A stretch of DNA of 64,000 nucleotides from Pantoea sp. GD03673 (GTDB taxonomy: Bacteria; Pseudomonadota; Gammaproteobacteria; Enterobacterales; Enterobacteriaceae), in contig NZ_JAOCKJ010000002.1 in assembly GCF_029844725.1 (NCBI RefSeq), positions 124,001 through 188,000 on the forward strand, in the 5' to 3' direction. Below are positions 31,792 through 41,326 of the stretch, piece after piece; position 1 is the stretch's first letter; each line of letters starts with the position of its first letter. The position numbers were made by a program, and so were the translations under genes. The notes below the pieces were generated by a model. It saw nothing but the letters and a program-made list of their open reading frames with translations, was not told the origin of the DNA and made no database searches.

Positions 31792-32847
31792 ATGACTGAA
31801 CTGAGCATCGCTAAAACGCATCATCCCGCTGCGCTCTGGTTCCCTGGCCTGTTGCTGACCGCCGCGATTGCCGGGGCAGCAAGGTGGCTGGCGCAGCAGC
31901 CAGCCATCGCCACGCTGGGGCTGGGGTCCCTGACTCTGGCGATTATGCTGGGTATTGTGGTCGGCAATAGCGTCTATACGCCGCTCGCGTCACGCTGTGA
32001 CAGCGGGGTCGTCCTGGCGAAACAGAAGCTGTTGCGGCTGGGGATCATTCTGTTTGGCTTTCGCATTACCTTACAACAGATCGCCGATGTGGGTTTCAGT
32101 GGCATCCTGATTGATGCACTGACGCTCAGCAGCACCTTTTTTGTGACCTGCCTGCTGGGTATCCGGCTGCTGAAGCTGGATCGCGATACCGTCTGGCTGA
32201 TCGGTGCGGGCAGCAGTATCTGCGGGGCTGCGGCCGTGCTGGCGACCGAGCCGGTGGTAAAAGCCGCGTCGTCAAAAGTCGCGGTGGCTATCGCGACCGT
32301 GGTGCTGTTCGGCACGCTGGCGATCTTTATCTACCCGCTGCTCTGGCCGCTGGCGCATCACCTGTTTCCGGGTCTGAGTGCGGCACAGTTTGGGGTTTTC
32401 ACCGGCTCTACCATTCATGAAGTGGCGCAGGTCGTGGCTGCCGGACACAGCATCAGCCCGGAGGCTGAGAATAGCGCAGTGATTGCCAAAATGCTGCGGG
32501 TGATGATGCTGGCCCCGTTTCTGCTCTGCCTGAGTGCGGTGTTACGCGGCAAACGCAACGGCAGCAAAGCGCGTCAGCCGGTGACGTTTCCCTGGTTCGC
32601 CCTGCTGTTTATTGCCGTTGCACTGTTTAACTCCCTGCAGCTGCTGCCTGCAACGGTGGTGGCCACGCTTAACGAGCTGGCGGGTCTGCTGCTGGCGATG
32701 GCGATGGCCGCGCTGGGTTTAACCACCCGTTTTGGCGCGCTGCGTGAGGCAGGCGTTAAACCGCTGCTGCTGGGGGCGCTGGTGTTTGTCTGGCTGATTG
32801 CAGGCGGCGGCACCCTCAATCTGCTGGTGCAACATTTCATGGGCTAG
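31792..32847 (+). CDS. yeiH: YeiH-family putative sulfate exporter
   Basis: 351-residue inner-membrane protein of the UPF0324/YeiH family with about ten helices. Family marks: LGIILFGFRITLQQI (near residue 85), LIGAGSSICGAAAVLATEPV (near 140) and FTGSTIHEVAQVVAAG (near 203). The ATG at 31792 is preceded by GAGGAG; upstream in-frame ATGs lack such a site and precede the family N-terminus. Members are annotated as putative sulfate exporters and are thought to be controlled by YeiE. Confidence 0.92.
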   Translation: MTELSIAKTHHPAALWFPGLLLTAAIAGAARWLAQQPAIATLGLGSLTLAIMLGIVVGNSVYTPLASRCDSGVVLAKQKLLRLGIILFGFRITLQQIADVGFSGILIDALTLSSTFFVTCLLGIRLLKLDRDTVWLIGAGSSICGAAAVLATEPVVKAASSKVAVAIATVVLFGTLAIFIYPLLWPLAHHLFPGLSAAQFGVFTGSTIHEVAQVVAAGHSISPEAENSAVIAKMLRVMMLAPFLLCLSAVLRGKRNGSKARQPVTFPWFALLFIAVALFNSLQLLPATVVATLNELAGLLLAMAMAALGLTTRFGALREAGVKPLLLGALVFVWLIAGGGTLNLLVQHFMG

Positions 32848-32898
32848 CGGCATCGGGTATCATGCCGTTTCATCCGTGCATAGCCCCAGGAGAAAGGC

Positions 32899-33744
32899 AT
32901 GAAATATATTGGCGCACACGTGAGTGCGGCAGGTGGCGTGGATCAGGCCGTGATCCGCGCCCATGAAATAGAAGCCACCGCCTTCGCGCTCTTTACTAAA
33001 AATCAGCGTCAGTGGAAGGCCGCCCCGCTCTCCACTGAGGTGATTGATGCTTTTCGCGCCGCCTGCGAGACGTACAAATTCAGTCCGCAGCAAATTCTGC
33101 CGCACGACAGTTTTCTGATTAACCTCGGTCATCCGGTCGAGGAAGCGCTGGAAAAATCCCGGGCAGCTTTTATTGATGAATTGCGACGTGCTGACCAGCT
33201 CGGCCTGACTTTGCTGAATTTCCATCCTGGCAGCCATCTGCATCAGATTGACGAGGAAGCCTGCCTGAAGCGGATTGCAGAGTCGATCAACATTGCCCTC
33301 GACCAGAGCCAGAACGTGACCGCCGTGATTGAGAATACCGCGGGCCAGGGCAGTAACCTGGGATTCCGCTTCGAGCATCTCGCCACCATCATTGAGCATG
33401 TTGAGGATAAGTCGCGCGTCGGCGTCTGCATTGATACCTGTCATGCGTTTGCCGGGGGGTATGACCTGCGAACTGAAGCCGACTGTGAAGCGACCTTTGC
33501 CGAGTTTGAGCGCATTGTTGGCTTTACTTATCTGCGCGGCATGCACCTGAACGATGCTAAAAGTGCCTTCGACAGTCGCGTTGACCGCCATCACAGCCTG
33601 GGTGAAGGGAATATCGGCAAAACCGCGTTTAGCTGGCTGATGAAAGATCCAAGATTTGATGGCATTCCGCTGATTCTGGAAACCATTAATCCCGATATCT
33701 GGAAAGATGAGATTGCCTGGCTGAAAGCCGAACAGCAGGGATAG
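32899..33744 (+). CDS. nfo: Endonuclease IV
   Basis: 281-residue zinc-dependent AP endonuclease of base-excision repair that cuts 5' to abasic sites and oxidative 3' ends. It opens with [16 protein letters not shown]. Metal ligands are in the family signatures LNFHPGSH (near 107), [13 protein letters not shown] (near 144), [14 protein letters not shown] (near 175) and [16 protein letters not shown]. Length close to E. coli Nfo (285). AGGAG precedes the ATG and a strong hairpin follows the stop. Confidence 0.97.
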   Translation: MKYIGAHVSAAGGVDQAVIRAHEIEATAFALFTKNQRQWKAAPLSTEVIDAFRAACETYKFSPQQILPHDSFLINLGHPVEEALEKSRAAFIDELRRADQLGLTLLNFHPGSHLHQIDEEACLKRIAESINIALDQSQNVTAVIENTAGQGSNLGFRFEHLATIIEHVEDKSRVGVCIDTCHAFAGGYDLRTEADCEATFAEFERIVGFTYLRGMHLNDAKSAFDSRVDRHHSLGEGNIGKTAFSWLMKDPRFDGIPLILETINPDIWKDEIAWLKAEQQG

Positions 33745-33746
33745 TA

Positions 33747-33771
33747 AAAGGGAGCCAGATGGCTCCCTTTT
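33747..33771 (+). terminator. Terminator of nfo
   Basis: AAAGGGAGCC / GGCTCCCTTT with an AGAT loop starts just after the nfo stop. The central 20 bases are the same as those of the hairpin at 33908 read on the other strand. Confidence 0.88.
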
Positions 33772-33794
33772 CGTTTAGATCGAACGCGGGTTCA

Positions 33795-33872
33795 GGGAGC
33801 ATCCGCCTTCCGTAAAGACGCAAAAAAACGCCATCCCTGGCCCGCGATGCTTTACTCCAGGCGTATGCTCCC
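33795..33872. repeat. Copy of the dispersed palindromic repeat, between nfo and fruA
   Basis: Arms GGGAGCATCCGCC (33795-33807) and GGCGTATGCTCCC (33860-33872) pair with one mismatch; inner GTAAAG (33812-33817) pairs with CTTTAC (33850-33855). Compared with the copy at 28625, changes in one arm are matched by changes in the other. It is framed by two nearly identical terminator hairpins. Confidence 0.75.
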
Positions 33873-33907
33873 CTCGCTTCAGGCTTACTCGCCGTCTGAA
33901 AAAGTAA

Positions 33908-33936
33908 ACAGGGAGCCATCTGGCTCCCTGTTTTTT
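33908..33936. terminator. Bidirectional terminator of the fru operon
   Basis: ACAGGGAGCC / GGCTCCCTGT with an ATCT loop, followed on the plus strand by six Ts. On the minus strand it lies about 30 bases after the fruA stop. Confidence 0.85.
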
Positions 33937-33963
33937 CACTTCAGCAAACGCTGCTATCGCTAA

Positions 33964-35673
33964 TCAGGCTTTCGCAAGCTGCTCTTCAGGACGTTTCAGA
34001 ACCGCATAGCTCAGACCTGCAATCGCGGTGCCGATGATAATCGCCATCAGATAACCAATAACCGGTGTGATTGCGCCAGGGATCAGCAGTACAAACAGTC
34101 CACCGTGCGGCGCCATCAGTTTTGCACCAATCGCCATTGAGATCGCACCGGTCACCGCGCCGCCGACGATACAGCACGGCAGAACACGCATCGGGTCACG
34201 GGCAGCAAACGGAATCGCCCCTTCCGAGATGAAGCAGAGCCCCAGAACCAGCGCCGCTTTGCCGCCTTCCTGCTGACCTTTGTTGAATTTACGACGGGCA
34301 ACCAGCGTGGCCAGACCCATCGCCAGCGGTGGCACCATACCGGCAGCCATGATGGCGGCCATCGGAGCATACGTCTGTGAACTCAGTAAACCGACGCCAA
34401 ACGCGTAAGCGACTTTGTTCACCGGTCCGCCCATATCGGTACACATCATGCCGCCCAGAATCGCACCCAGCAGGACCGCATTCGCCGTCCCCATGTTAGC
34501 CAGCCAGTGCGTCAGACCATTCATGATGCCAGCAACCGGTTTACCTACCACGTAGATCATCAGCAGGCCGGTGATCAGGCTGGCAAACAGCGGAATAATC
34601 AGAATCGGTTTCAGCGCTTCCATACTCTGCGGCAGTTTAACTTTGCCGCTGATCAGCTTCGCCGCATAACCGGCAATAAAGCCTGCGATGATACCGCCTA
34701 AGAAGCCCGCGTTAATGCTGGTGGCGATCATACCGCCAATCAGACCTGGGGTCAGACCCGGACGGTCAGCGATGGAGAAGGCGATAAAGCCCGCCAGCAC
34801 CGGAACCATCAGGGCAAAGGCGCTACCCCCACCGATTTGCATCAGCGCAGCGGCCAGTGTGCCCTGCTCTTTAAAGGCGGTGATACCAAAGGCGAACGAC
34901 AGCGCGATGCTCAGACCACCCGCGACCACCATCGGCAGCATGTAAGAAACACCGGTCAGCAGGTGACGATAAGCCCCGGCTCCCCCTTTCTTCTCTTCTT
35001 CGCTGGCATTGCTCTGACCAGCCGCAGCCGCTTTATAGGGCTTCGCTTCTGCCACCGCTTTATCCAGTTCCTGCGCGGTTTTCTTCAGCGCCAGACCGGT
35101 TGAGGTGCGGTACATCGGCTTACCGGCAAATTTCGCCAGATCGACTTCAATATCTGCTGCAACGATCACCAGATCAGCGGCAGCGACTTCTTCCGGGGTA
35201 ATCGCATTACCGGCACCCACTGAACCGCGGGTTTCAACTTTCACCCACCAGCCGCGACGGGTCGCTTCGGCCTGAATAGCTTCGGCAGCCATAAAGGTGT
35301 GCGCCACACCGGTCGGACAGGCGGTAACGGCAACCACGCGTTTCTGTGCGCCAGCCTGAGCCGGCGCAGAAGGTGCGCCTGCAGGTGTTGCCACCGCAGC
35401 CGGAGCCTGCCAGGTTTTGGCTTCCGCTTTTGCGCGATTCAGAAAAGTTTCCGGCTCGCGTATCGCCAGCTGGACATCGCCCAGCCAGACCGCTTTGCCG
35501 TTCAGTGCCGCATCGTCGGGCACGTGTTTGCCCAGCACGATCGCCAGTTCAGCGTCAGCAGGGTTTTCAGTCAGGGTCAGGCCCGCAGCAGCAGCGGCCG
35601 CAGCCAGACGTTGTTGCGCCATATAAGCGGAAGCCAGTCCCAGTACGGGGTCTTTTATCAGCAGCGTTTTCAT
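33964..35673 (-). CDS. fruA: Fructose PTS permease, EIIB'BC
   Basis: 569-residue inner-membrane component that imports fructose and phosphorylates it at carbon 1. An N-terminal degenerate IIB' domain (about 1-100) is joined by an Ala/Pro-rich linker to the active IIB domain with the phosphorylated cysteine in TACPTGVAHTF (near 123), then the IIC channel with about ten helices (from about 235). Length close to E. coli FruA (563). Third gene of fruBKA, 16 bases after fruK. Confidence 0.97.
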   Translation of the reverse strand: MKTLLIKDPVLGLASAYMAQQRLAAAAAAAGLTLTENPADAELAIVLGKHVPDDAALNGKAVWLGDVQLAIREPETFLNRAKAEAKTWQAPAAVATPAGAPSAPAQAGAQKRVVAVTACPTGVAHTFMAAEAIQAEATRRGWWVKVETRGSVGAGNAITPEEVAAADLVIVAADIEVDLAKFAGKPMYRTSTGLALKKTAQELDKAVAEAKPYKAAAAGQSNASEEEKKGGAGAYRHLLTGVSYMLPMVVAGGLSIALSFAFGITAFKEQGTLAAALMQIGGGSAFALMVPVLAGFIAFSIADRPGLTPGLIGGMIATSINAGFLGGIIAGFIAGYAAKLISGKVKLPQSMEALKPILIIPLFASLITGLLMIYVVGKPVAGIMNGLTHWLANMGTANAVLLGAILGGMMCTDMGGPVNKVAYAFGVGLLSSQTYAPMAAIMAAGMVPPLAMGLATLVARRKFNKGQQEGGKAALVLGLCFISEGAIPFAARDPMRVLPCCIVGGAVTGAISMAIGAKLMAPHGGLFVLLIPGAITPVIGYLMAIIIGTAIAGLSYAVLKRPEEQLAKA

Positions 35674-35689
35674 TATCGCTCTCCTGCTG

Positions 35690-36628
35690 TCAGTTAACGG
35701 GTTGTAAGTCGACGCGCGCCATCATTGCGGCCAACTGGGTACGATCGGAAACGCCAACATTGCTCTGGCTGACGGCCATCGCCGCCACGGCAGTGGCAAG
35801 ACGCAGCGTGTGTTCGCTGGATTCACGCATCAGCAGGCCATAGATCAGGCCGCCAACCATCGAGTCGCCTGCTCCCACGGTGCTGACGACTTCACACACC
35901 GGCGGTTTAGCAATCCATTCGCCAGACGCGTTGACCCACAGTGCGCCTTCAGCGCCCAGCGAAATCACCACGTGGGCAATGCCCTGCTCGCGCAGTTCGT
36001 GTGCGGCACCAATCACATCCTGCAGCGTTGGCAGTTTGCGACCGGCCCAGATTTCCAGCTCGCGACGGTTAGGTTTAACCAGCCACGGTGCGGCTTTCAG
36101 TCCTGCCACCAGCGCCTCGCGGCTGCTGTCAAAGATGATGCAGGGGCAATGGGTACGCAGTTCGGTCATCCAGCGGGTAAAGGCATCGTGATCGACACCT
36201 TCCGGCAGGCTGCCACTGACGCAGACCATATCGAACTGGCCAAGCCAGGTCAGCGAGTCGGTGGTAAAACGATCCCAGTCCTGACCCGTTACCTGAAAAC
36301 CGGAGAAATTCAGATCGGTAACGTCCCCGGTCTGTTCAGTGAGTTTCACGTTGATGCGGGTACGCCCCGGCACCACCTGGAAACGGTTAGCAATGCCCAG
36401 CTCGCTGAAGAGCTGCTGAAAGCCGTCCTGATTCTCTTTACCCAGGAAGCCACCAACGGTGACATCGATGCCGAGATCTTTCAGGACTTTTGCGACGTTG
36501 ATGCCCTTGCCCGCGGCATGCAGCCCGGTGGTTTTCACCAGATTCACTTCGCCGCGCTCAATGTCAGGGGTATATCCCACCAGGTCATACGCCGGATTCA
36601 GCGTAATGGTGGCGACACGTCTGCTCAT
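35690..36628 (-). CDS. fruK: 1-phosphofructokinase
   Basis: 312-residue PfkB-family kinase that converts fructose 1-phosphate to fructose 1,6-bisphosphate. It starts with [14 protein letters not shown] and has the N-terminal signature [14 protein letters not shown] and the C-terminal catalytic signature [11 protein letters not shown] with the base Asp. Length equals E. coli FruK. Its ATG overlaps the fruB stop by four bases (ATGA). Its substrate, fructose 1-phosphate, is the inducer that releases Cra from the operators before fruB. Confidence 0.97.
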   Translation of the reverse strand: MSRRVATITLNPAYDLVGYTPDIERGEVNLVKTTGLHAAGKGINVAKVLKDLGIDVTVGGFLGKENQDGFQQLFSELGIANRFQVVPGRTRINVKLTEQTGDVTDLNFSGFQVTGQDWDRFTTDSLTWLGQFDMVCVSGSLPEGVDHDAFTRWMTELRTHCPCIIFDSSREALVAGLKAAPWLVKPNRRELEIWAGRKLPTLQDVIGAAHELREQGIAHVVISLGAEGALWVNASGEWIAKPPVCEVVSTVGAGDSMVGGLIYGLLMRESSEHTLRLATAVAAMAVSQSNVGVSDRTQLAAMMARVDLQPVN

Positions 36629-37755
36629 GATGCCCCCTCACCCAGACCGCTGGTGATCGCTTCTTCAATCGCGTTCAGCGCCTGCTGCGCATCATCACCA
36701 CTGGCGGTGAAGCGCAGGCGATGGCCTTTCTTCACGCCCAGCGCAACCACTTTCATCAGGCTGCGGCCGTTGGCAGGTTTGCCGCTACCGTCGAGGTTAG
36801 TGACGGTGATGTCACTGTTGAATTGCTTAATCACGCTGACCAGCGCAGTGCCAGGACGGGCGTGCAGGCCATGCTCATTACGGATGGTGTATTCAGCGGT
36901 CAGCACCTCAGCCTGTTCATCGACTTCGCTGGTCAGCAGTGCGTAGACGCCTGCCGCATCCGCTTTCAGCAGACGATCGGCTTTGCCCTGCTGCAGCAAC
37001 GCGCTGAGGTAACCCAGCACTTCCAGCGGACGCTCATCGGTCGCCGACACGCTGATTAACAGTGCAGCCTGTTCGCCCTTATGGTCGAAAGCATGTTCAG
37101 CACGGCTGATGGCAATGCCGCTGCGCAGGTTGCCGAGGCTGCTGTCGCTGAGCCAGATGCCCTGACCGAGATTCAGCGGCGTCGTTGAAACCACGTCTGC
37201 GACGTAGCTGGCATCGGCCACGCCCGCGGACTGCAGCCGACCGGCGTTCATCGCCTGCAGGGTGATCAGATCGCTTGCGGCTACGTTCAGCGTAATTAAT
37301 GAGGTGTCGAAGCTGAATTCAGCGGCTTGTTTCTCGCCCATCAGCAACGCACGAAGATCTTCAGCAGAGGCGGTTTTAAGCTGCTCGGCGATGGTGTCAT
37401 CGCTCAGAACGTGCGTCAGCTGACGCAGCAGCGCCAGATGTTCATCTGACTTCGCGGCAATCCCGATGGCGACATAGGCTGTCTGATCGTCACCCCAGGC
37501 AATGCCCTGCGGGAACTGAAACACCTGAACACCGGTTTTCAGTACCAGATCGCGGGTATCGGTGGTGCCATGAGGGATTGCGATGCCGTTGCCAAGGAAG
37601 GTGGAGGTCTGCTGTTCGCGCGCCAGCATGCCGTTGACGTACCCTTCAGTCACATTGCCCGCAGCGGTTAACGCAGCAGCAACCTGACGAATGGCCTCTT
37701 CTTTATTCTGGGCGCTGGCTCCGGTATGGATGGCCTGCAATTCGAGCTGGAACAT
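36625..37755 (-). CDS. fruB: Fructose PTS diphosphoryl transfer protein FruB (EIIA-HPr)
   Basis: 376-residue cytoplasmic phosphocarrier with an N-terminal EIIA-Fru domain (phosphorylated His62 in [12 protein letters not shown]), a middle linker domain, and a C-terminal HPr-like domain with [12 protein letters not shown] (near 300). The ATG at 37755 (MFQLELQ) is preceded by GCGAGGAGAATT and gives the E. coli length of 376; the frame runs on upstream through the Cra operators and is not coding there. First gene of fruBKA. Confidence 0.97.
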   Translation of the reverse strand: MFQLELQAIHTGASAQNKEEAIRQVAAALTAAGNVTEGYVNGMLAREQQTSTFLGNGIAIPHGTTDTRDLVLKTGVQVFQFPQGIAWGDDQTAYVAIGIAAKSDEHLALLRQLTHVLSDDTIAEQLKTASAEDLRALLMGEKQAAEFSFDTSLITLNVAASDLITLQAMNAGRLQSAGVADASYVADVVSTTPLNLGQGIWLSDSSLGNLRSGIAISRAEHAFDHKGEQAALLISVSATDERPLEVLGYLSALLQQGKADRLLKADAAGVYALLTSEVDEQAEVLTAEYTIRNEHGLHARPGTALVSVIKQFNSDITVTNLDGSGKPANGRSLMKVVALGVKKGHRLRFTASGDDAQQALNAIEEAITSGLGEGAS

Positions 37756-37777
37756 AATTCTCCTCGCTTGCTGAGAT

Positions 37778-37789
37778 TGAATCGTTTCA
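37778..37789. promoter_or_regulatory. Cra (FruR) operator, proximal
   Basis: TGAATCGTTTCA differs from the palindromic Cra core TGAAACGTTTCA at one base. It lies 22 bases before the fruB start. Confidence 0.8.
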
Positions 37790-37844
37790 GCCAGTGGGAA
37801 AGTTTTCATGCCATGCTGTTGAAAACAGGTGGCGCAGTCACCGC

Positions 37845-37856
37845 TGAAACGTTTCA
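37845..37856. promoter_or_regulatory. Cra (FruR) operator, distal
   Basis: TGAAACGTTTCA within GCTGAAACGTTTCAGG is a perfect Cra core, 67 bases from the proximal site centre to centre. Two operators before fruB match the E. coli layout. Confidence 0.88.
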
Positions 37857-38027
37857 GGGATTGTGGTACAGCTGCTATCGCCAGGCAAGAAAATGCGCAA
37901 ACGGCGTAGCAGATTTTTGATGTTACGCACATTTCGGGGAGGTTAAGGGAACAAACGGATGAACAGGCTGACGCGGTTGCTGTAACGCGAGGAACGGTGG
38001 ACCTGAAACGTCAGCCGCGTCAGCGCC

Positions 38028-38282
38028 TCAGGGTGCGGTATCCGCTTCGAGTTGCAGCAGATAGGTCATCGCCTGGTCGCGTGAGTGGCCGCACATGCTG
38101 TGTGTGGGTTGCAGGCCTGCACAGACGGCAGGACGCAAAGGTGAGCCAAACAGTTTGCAGCGCAGTGTGTCATCAAGCTGGACGCAGGGCGTGTTAGCGG
38201 GCTTGCCGTCAGGCATGCCAGGAATTGGCGATGAGATAGAAGGTGCCGTGCAACAGGCACCGCACTGGCTACGGCATTGCAT
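38028..38282 (-). CDS. yeiW: YkgJ-family cysteine cluster protein YeiW
   Basis: 84-residue small protein with a CxxxCxxCC-type cluster at its start ([15 protein letters not shown]) and further cysteines downstream, the YkgJ/UPF0153 family that is thought to bind zinc or iron. The ATG at 38282 with CCGGAG in front is chosen over an upstream TTG; it gives the same length as E. coli YeiW as I recall it. Function unknown. Located between fruB and yeiP. Confidence 0.85.
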   Translation of the reverse strand: MQCRSQCGACCTAPSISSPIPGMPDGKPANTPCVQLDDTLRCKLFGSPLRPAVCAGLQPTHSMCGHSRDQAMTYLLQLEADTAP

Positions 38283-38445
38283 GCTGTGCTCCGGCAGAGA
38301 AAGTCGCGGCGACAATAGCAGTCCACCGCGCTAATTACCATGAAAGCCGCGGCCTGACACAAAATTTCGCACCCGCGATATTGCCAGTTTTCACCGGCGC
38401 GAGTAACGTTGCGCGCACTTCACTTTCAAGATAGCGAGAACAGCA

Positions 38446-39018
38446 ATGCCAAAAGCCAACGAAATCAAAAAAGGGATGGCCGTCACGCACAACGGTAAGC
38501 TGCTGCTGGTTAAGGATATTGATGTCCAGAGCCCCAGCGCACGGGGTGCCGCCACCCTGTATAAAATGCGCTTCACCGACGTCCGCACCGGTTTAAAAGT
38601 TGAAGAGCGCTTCAAAGGCGACGAAATTATTGATGCGATTTCGCTCAGCCGCCGCAGCGTGACCTTCTCTTATATAGACGGTGACGAATACATCTTCATG
38701 GATGACGAGGATTACACCCCTTACTCCTTTAAACAGGCGCAGATCGAAGATGAGCTGCTGTTTATCCCTGAAGGCGGCATCCCCGGCATTCACGTGCTGA
38801 CAATGGAAGGTCAGGTGCTGGCACTGGAGCTGCCACAAACCGTCGATATGGAAATCGTGGATACCTCTCCTGGCATTAAAGGGGCGTCCGCCAGCGCCCG
38901 CACCAAACCGGCTGGCATGAGCACAGGCCTCTCCATCCAGGTCCCGGAATACCTGAGCAACGGTGATCGCATCCGTATTCATATCGCTGAACGCCGCTAC
39001 ATGGGCCGCGCAGACTAA
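38446..39018 (+). CDS. efpL: Elongation factor P-like protein EfpL (YeiP)
   Basis: 190-residue paralogue of elongation factor P with the three beta-barrel domains of the family. EF-P carries a modified Lys at the tip of the first domain; here the loop reads SPSARGAAT with Arg33, as in the YeiP/EfpL group, which relieves ribosome stalling at proline and other motifs without modification. C-terminal signature around [17 protein letters not shown]. The older name is yeiP. Confidence 0.95.
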   Translation: MPKANEIKKGMAVTHNGKLLLVKDIDVQSPSARGAATLYKMRFTDVRTGLKVEERFKGDEIIDAISLSRRSVTFSYIDGDEYIFMDDEDYTPYSFKQAQIEDELLFIPEGGIPGIHVLTMEGQVLALELPQTVDMEIVDTSPGIKGASASARTKPAGMSTGLSIQVPEYLSNGDRIRIHIAERRYMGRAD

Positions 39019-39039
39019 TCACAAATCTGATGCCTGTCG

Positions 39040-39066
39040 TGATAATGTTATATTATTACATTATCA
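39040..39066. promoter_or_regulatory. Zur-like box upstream of yeiR
   Basis: The centre ATGTTATA-T-TATTACAT (39045-39061) differs from the Zur consensus ATGTTATA-N-TATAACAT at one base. It is extended by perfectly paired flanks TGATAATGT (39040-39048) and ACATTATCA (39058-39066). It lies 27 bases before the yeiR start, overlapping the likely promoter. Confidence 0.75.
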
Positions 39067-39093
39067 CGCTATTCTCTGACAGGAGTCGGTCCC

Positions 39094-40062
39094 ATGACAC
39101 GCGTTAATCTGATTACCGGTTTTCTGGGCAGCGGCAAAACCACGCTGCTCTGCCACCTTCTGGCAGCCAGGCCCGCCGGAGAGAAGTGGGCGGTGCTGGT
39201 TAACGAATTTGGCGAAATCGGGATCGACGGGGCTCTGCTGGCCGATCGCGGTGCCACGCTGAAAGAGATCCCCGGCGGCTGTCTCTGCTGCGTTAATGGC
39301 CTGCCGATGCAGGTCGGGCTGAATAGGCTGCTGAAGAGCAAGCCCGATCGGCTGCTGATTGAGCCCACCGGCCTGGGCCATCCGCGCCAGGTGTTGCAAA
39401 TGCTGAGCGCACCCGTTTATCAGGCGTGGCTGCAACTGAATGCCACCCTGACGCTGCTGGATGCGCGTCAGCTGGCCGATCCCCGCATCGTGAGCAATGA
39501 AAACTTCCGTGATCAGCTCGCTGCCGCCGATATTATTGTCGCCAATAAGCGTGACTGCTGGGATCAGGCGGATCGTCAGCGCCTGGCCGACTGGCAGCAA
39601 CAGATGCAGCCTCCGCGTCCCCTGACCGAAACAGAGTTTGGTCAGATCCCCCTTTCCCTGCTGGATATGCCGTATCAGCCCCGTGAAATTTCTGAACCAC
39701 ATCACCATCATCCCTCAGCCCCCACCAGCGGTCTGGCGGCGTTACGACTGGATGGCGGGGCATGCTGGCGTCGGGCGCTGAACCACGGCCAGGGTTACAG
39801 TGCCTGTGGCTGGCTGTTTGATGCTGATACGCTGTTCGACAGTGGCGCGCTGCTGGAATGGGTCCGGCAGGCCGCGGTTGATCGGATTAAAGGTGTAGTG
39901 CGCACGCCAGAAGGCACGATGCGTATTAACTGCCAGGCAAAAGAGCTGCAGAGTGACACGCTCATCACGCCGCCACCCGATAGCCGCATTGAGATCATTC
40001 ATTCTCAGCAGGCTGACTGGAATCGGCTACAATCGGCATTGTTGAAGTGCCGTTTACGCTAA
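39094..40062 (+). CDS. yeiR: COG0523 zinc-binding GTPase YeiR
   Basis: 322-residue G3E-family GTPase, related to ZigA/CobW metal chaperones. Walker A GFLGSGKTT is at residues 9-17, the metal-binding CxCC motif is Cys63-Leu-Cys65-Cys66 in GGCLCC, and a His-rich stretch HHHHPS follows around residue 207. E. coli YeiR binds zinc, which stimulates its GTPase. The Zur-like box just upstream suggests it is induced when zinc is short. ACAGGAG precedes the ATG. Confidence 0.94.
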   Translation: MTRVNLITGFLGSGKTTLLCHLLAARPAGEKWAVLVNEFGEIGIDGALLADRGATLKEIPGGCLCCVNGLPMQVGLNRLLKSKPDRLLIEPTGLGHPRQVLQMLSAPVYQAWLQLNATLTLLDARQLADPRIVSNENFRDQLAAADIIVANKRDCWDQADRQRLADWQQQMQPPRPLTETEFGQIPLSLLDMPYQPREISEPHHHHPSAPTSGLAALRLDGGACWRRALNHGQGYSACGWLFDADTLFDSGALLEWVRQAAVDRIKGVVRTPEGTMRINCQAKELQSDTLITPPPDSRIEIIHSQQADWNRLQSALLKCRLR

Positions 40063-40105
40063 GACAGGTATTGTCGGCGGTTATTTTTTTAAACGAGTTT
40101 TGATT

Positions 40106-40813
40106 ATGCGCGCAACCCGCCTTATTACTATCCTGCTGCTTAATGCACTGGGCGTAGTGCTCTTTCTTTCGTGGTACCTGCCGCCTGAACATGGGTTCTG
40201 GTTCGGCATCGATAAATCGGTGTTCTTCGGCTTCAATAATCAGATGGTGATCCATCCGCTGTTCGCGCTGATCGTCGCCATCACCAATTTCCGGGGTTTC
40301 GATGCGGTGTCACTGCTGGCGATGGGGCTGCTGTATCTGTCGATCTGGCGGCGCGAAACGCCACCGGCGCGACGCCGGATGCTGGCTATCGGCATCACCA
40401 TGCTGCTGACCGCCGTGGTGCTTAATCAGCTGGGCCATCTGTTGCCGGTGAAACATTCCAGTCCGACGCTGTTCTTTGAGAATGTGCATCGCGTCAGTGA
40501 ACTGACCGGGATCCCGGCTAAAGACGCCTCGAAAGACAGCTTCCCTGGCGATCACGGAATGATGCTGATTATCTTCGCCTGCTTTATGTGGCGTTATTTC
40601 GGTTTCAGCCGCTTTTTAATTGCCACCGCGATTGTGGTGATATTTTCACTGCCGCGCATCATGGCCGGTGCGCACTGGTTTACCGATATTGCCGTCGGAT
40701 CATTGTCAGTGATATTAGTGGGTTTGAGCTGGTGGCTATTAACCCCCGCCAGTGACGTACTGGTTGACTGGTTTTATCGCAAATTGCCGGGTAAATATAA
40801 GCCCGTGAGGTAA
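40106..40813 (+). CDS. lpxT: Kdo2-lipid A phosphotransferase LpxT
   Basis: 235-residue inner-membrane enzyme of the PAP2 phosphatase superfamily that moves a phosphate from undecaprenyl pyrophosphate to lipid A at the periplasmic face. The PAP2 motifs appear as KDSFPGDHGM (near 148) and GAHWFTDI (near 190), with five to six helices. An ATG at 40106 is taken; a TTG two codons upstream is also possible. Length is that of E. coli LpxT (237). Formerly yeiU. Confidence 0.94.
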   Translation: MRATRLITILLLNALGVVLFLSWYLPPEHGFWFGIDKSVFFGFNNQMVIHPLFALIVAITNFRGFDAVSLLAMGLLYLSIWRRETPPARRRMLAIGITMLLTAVVLNQLGHLLPVKHSSPTLFFENVHRVSELTGIPAKDASKDSFPGDHGMMLIIFACFMWRYFGFSRFLIATAIVVIFSLPRIMAGAHWFTDIAVGSLSVILVGLSWWLLTPASDVLVDWFYRKLPGKYKPVR

Positions 40814-41326
40814 ATGTTAAGCGCGGACGATTTAATCGCCCCGGTCTTAACCGTCCGCGCTTATAAAAAACACCCCATCACTATTAGGCTGCTAATTAAA
40901 TTTACGAAAAGAAAACGTTATGACCTTGCTGGCTGGTTAAATAGCAATCAACACCCTCAGCGAATAAAGACAATGCCAGAAACAGCGGCTATGCCCCGAA
41001 TTGACGCCCCTTTCACTGCCTGTTCCCATCATCATTTCGCCACAATTGTTGCTAAAGTAGTCAGTGTGTTACGGATTGATTTCACATCAAAAAAACCTAT
41101 GTGAAATTGATTAAAAGCACTCGCCACGGCGTCTGTAATCAGTTAACCTCAGTCGCAGTGAGGCTACAGCGGCAGAAAATTCGGATTTTTTACCGTTAAA
41201 ATGTGTCCATTAACACATTTTAGTCATTAAGGGTTTGTCTTAGTCTGTTTCGCTTATTAATCTCCCTGTTTTGTCATCTGGCTGGCGACAATTTTGTCGT
41301 AAGGAAATCGAAGGAAAACCCGAATA
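40814..41326. other. Intergenic region between lpxT and mepS
   Basis: No gene I can support. It begins with a 12-bp perfect stem TAAGCGCGGACG (40818-40829) / CGTCCGCGCTTA (40852-40863) with a 22-base loop and no T-run. An inverted repeat ATTTCACAT (41079-41087) / ATGTGAAAT (41099-41107) flanks an A-run. The mepS promoter must lie in the last ~200 AT-rich bases. Confidence 0.5.

Noticed and set aside
35810..36946. 378-codon open frame on the plus strand
   Set aside because: Antisense to fruK and the end of fruB; low-complexity composition and no start signal.
40814..41104. 96-codon open frame directly after lpxT
   Set aside because: It starts inside a 12-bp stem-loop, has no good ribosome-binding site, an odd composition and no recognisable family.
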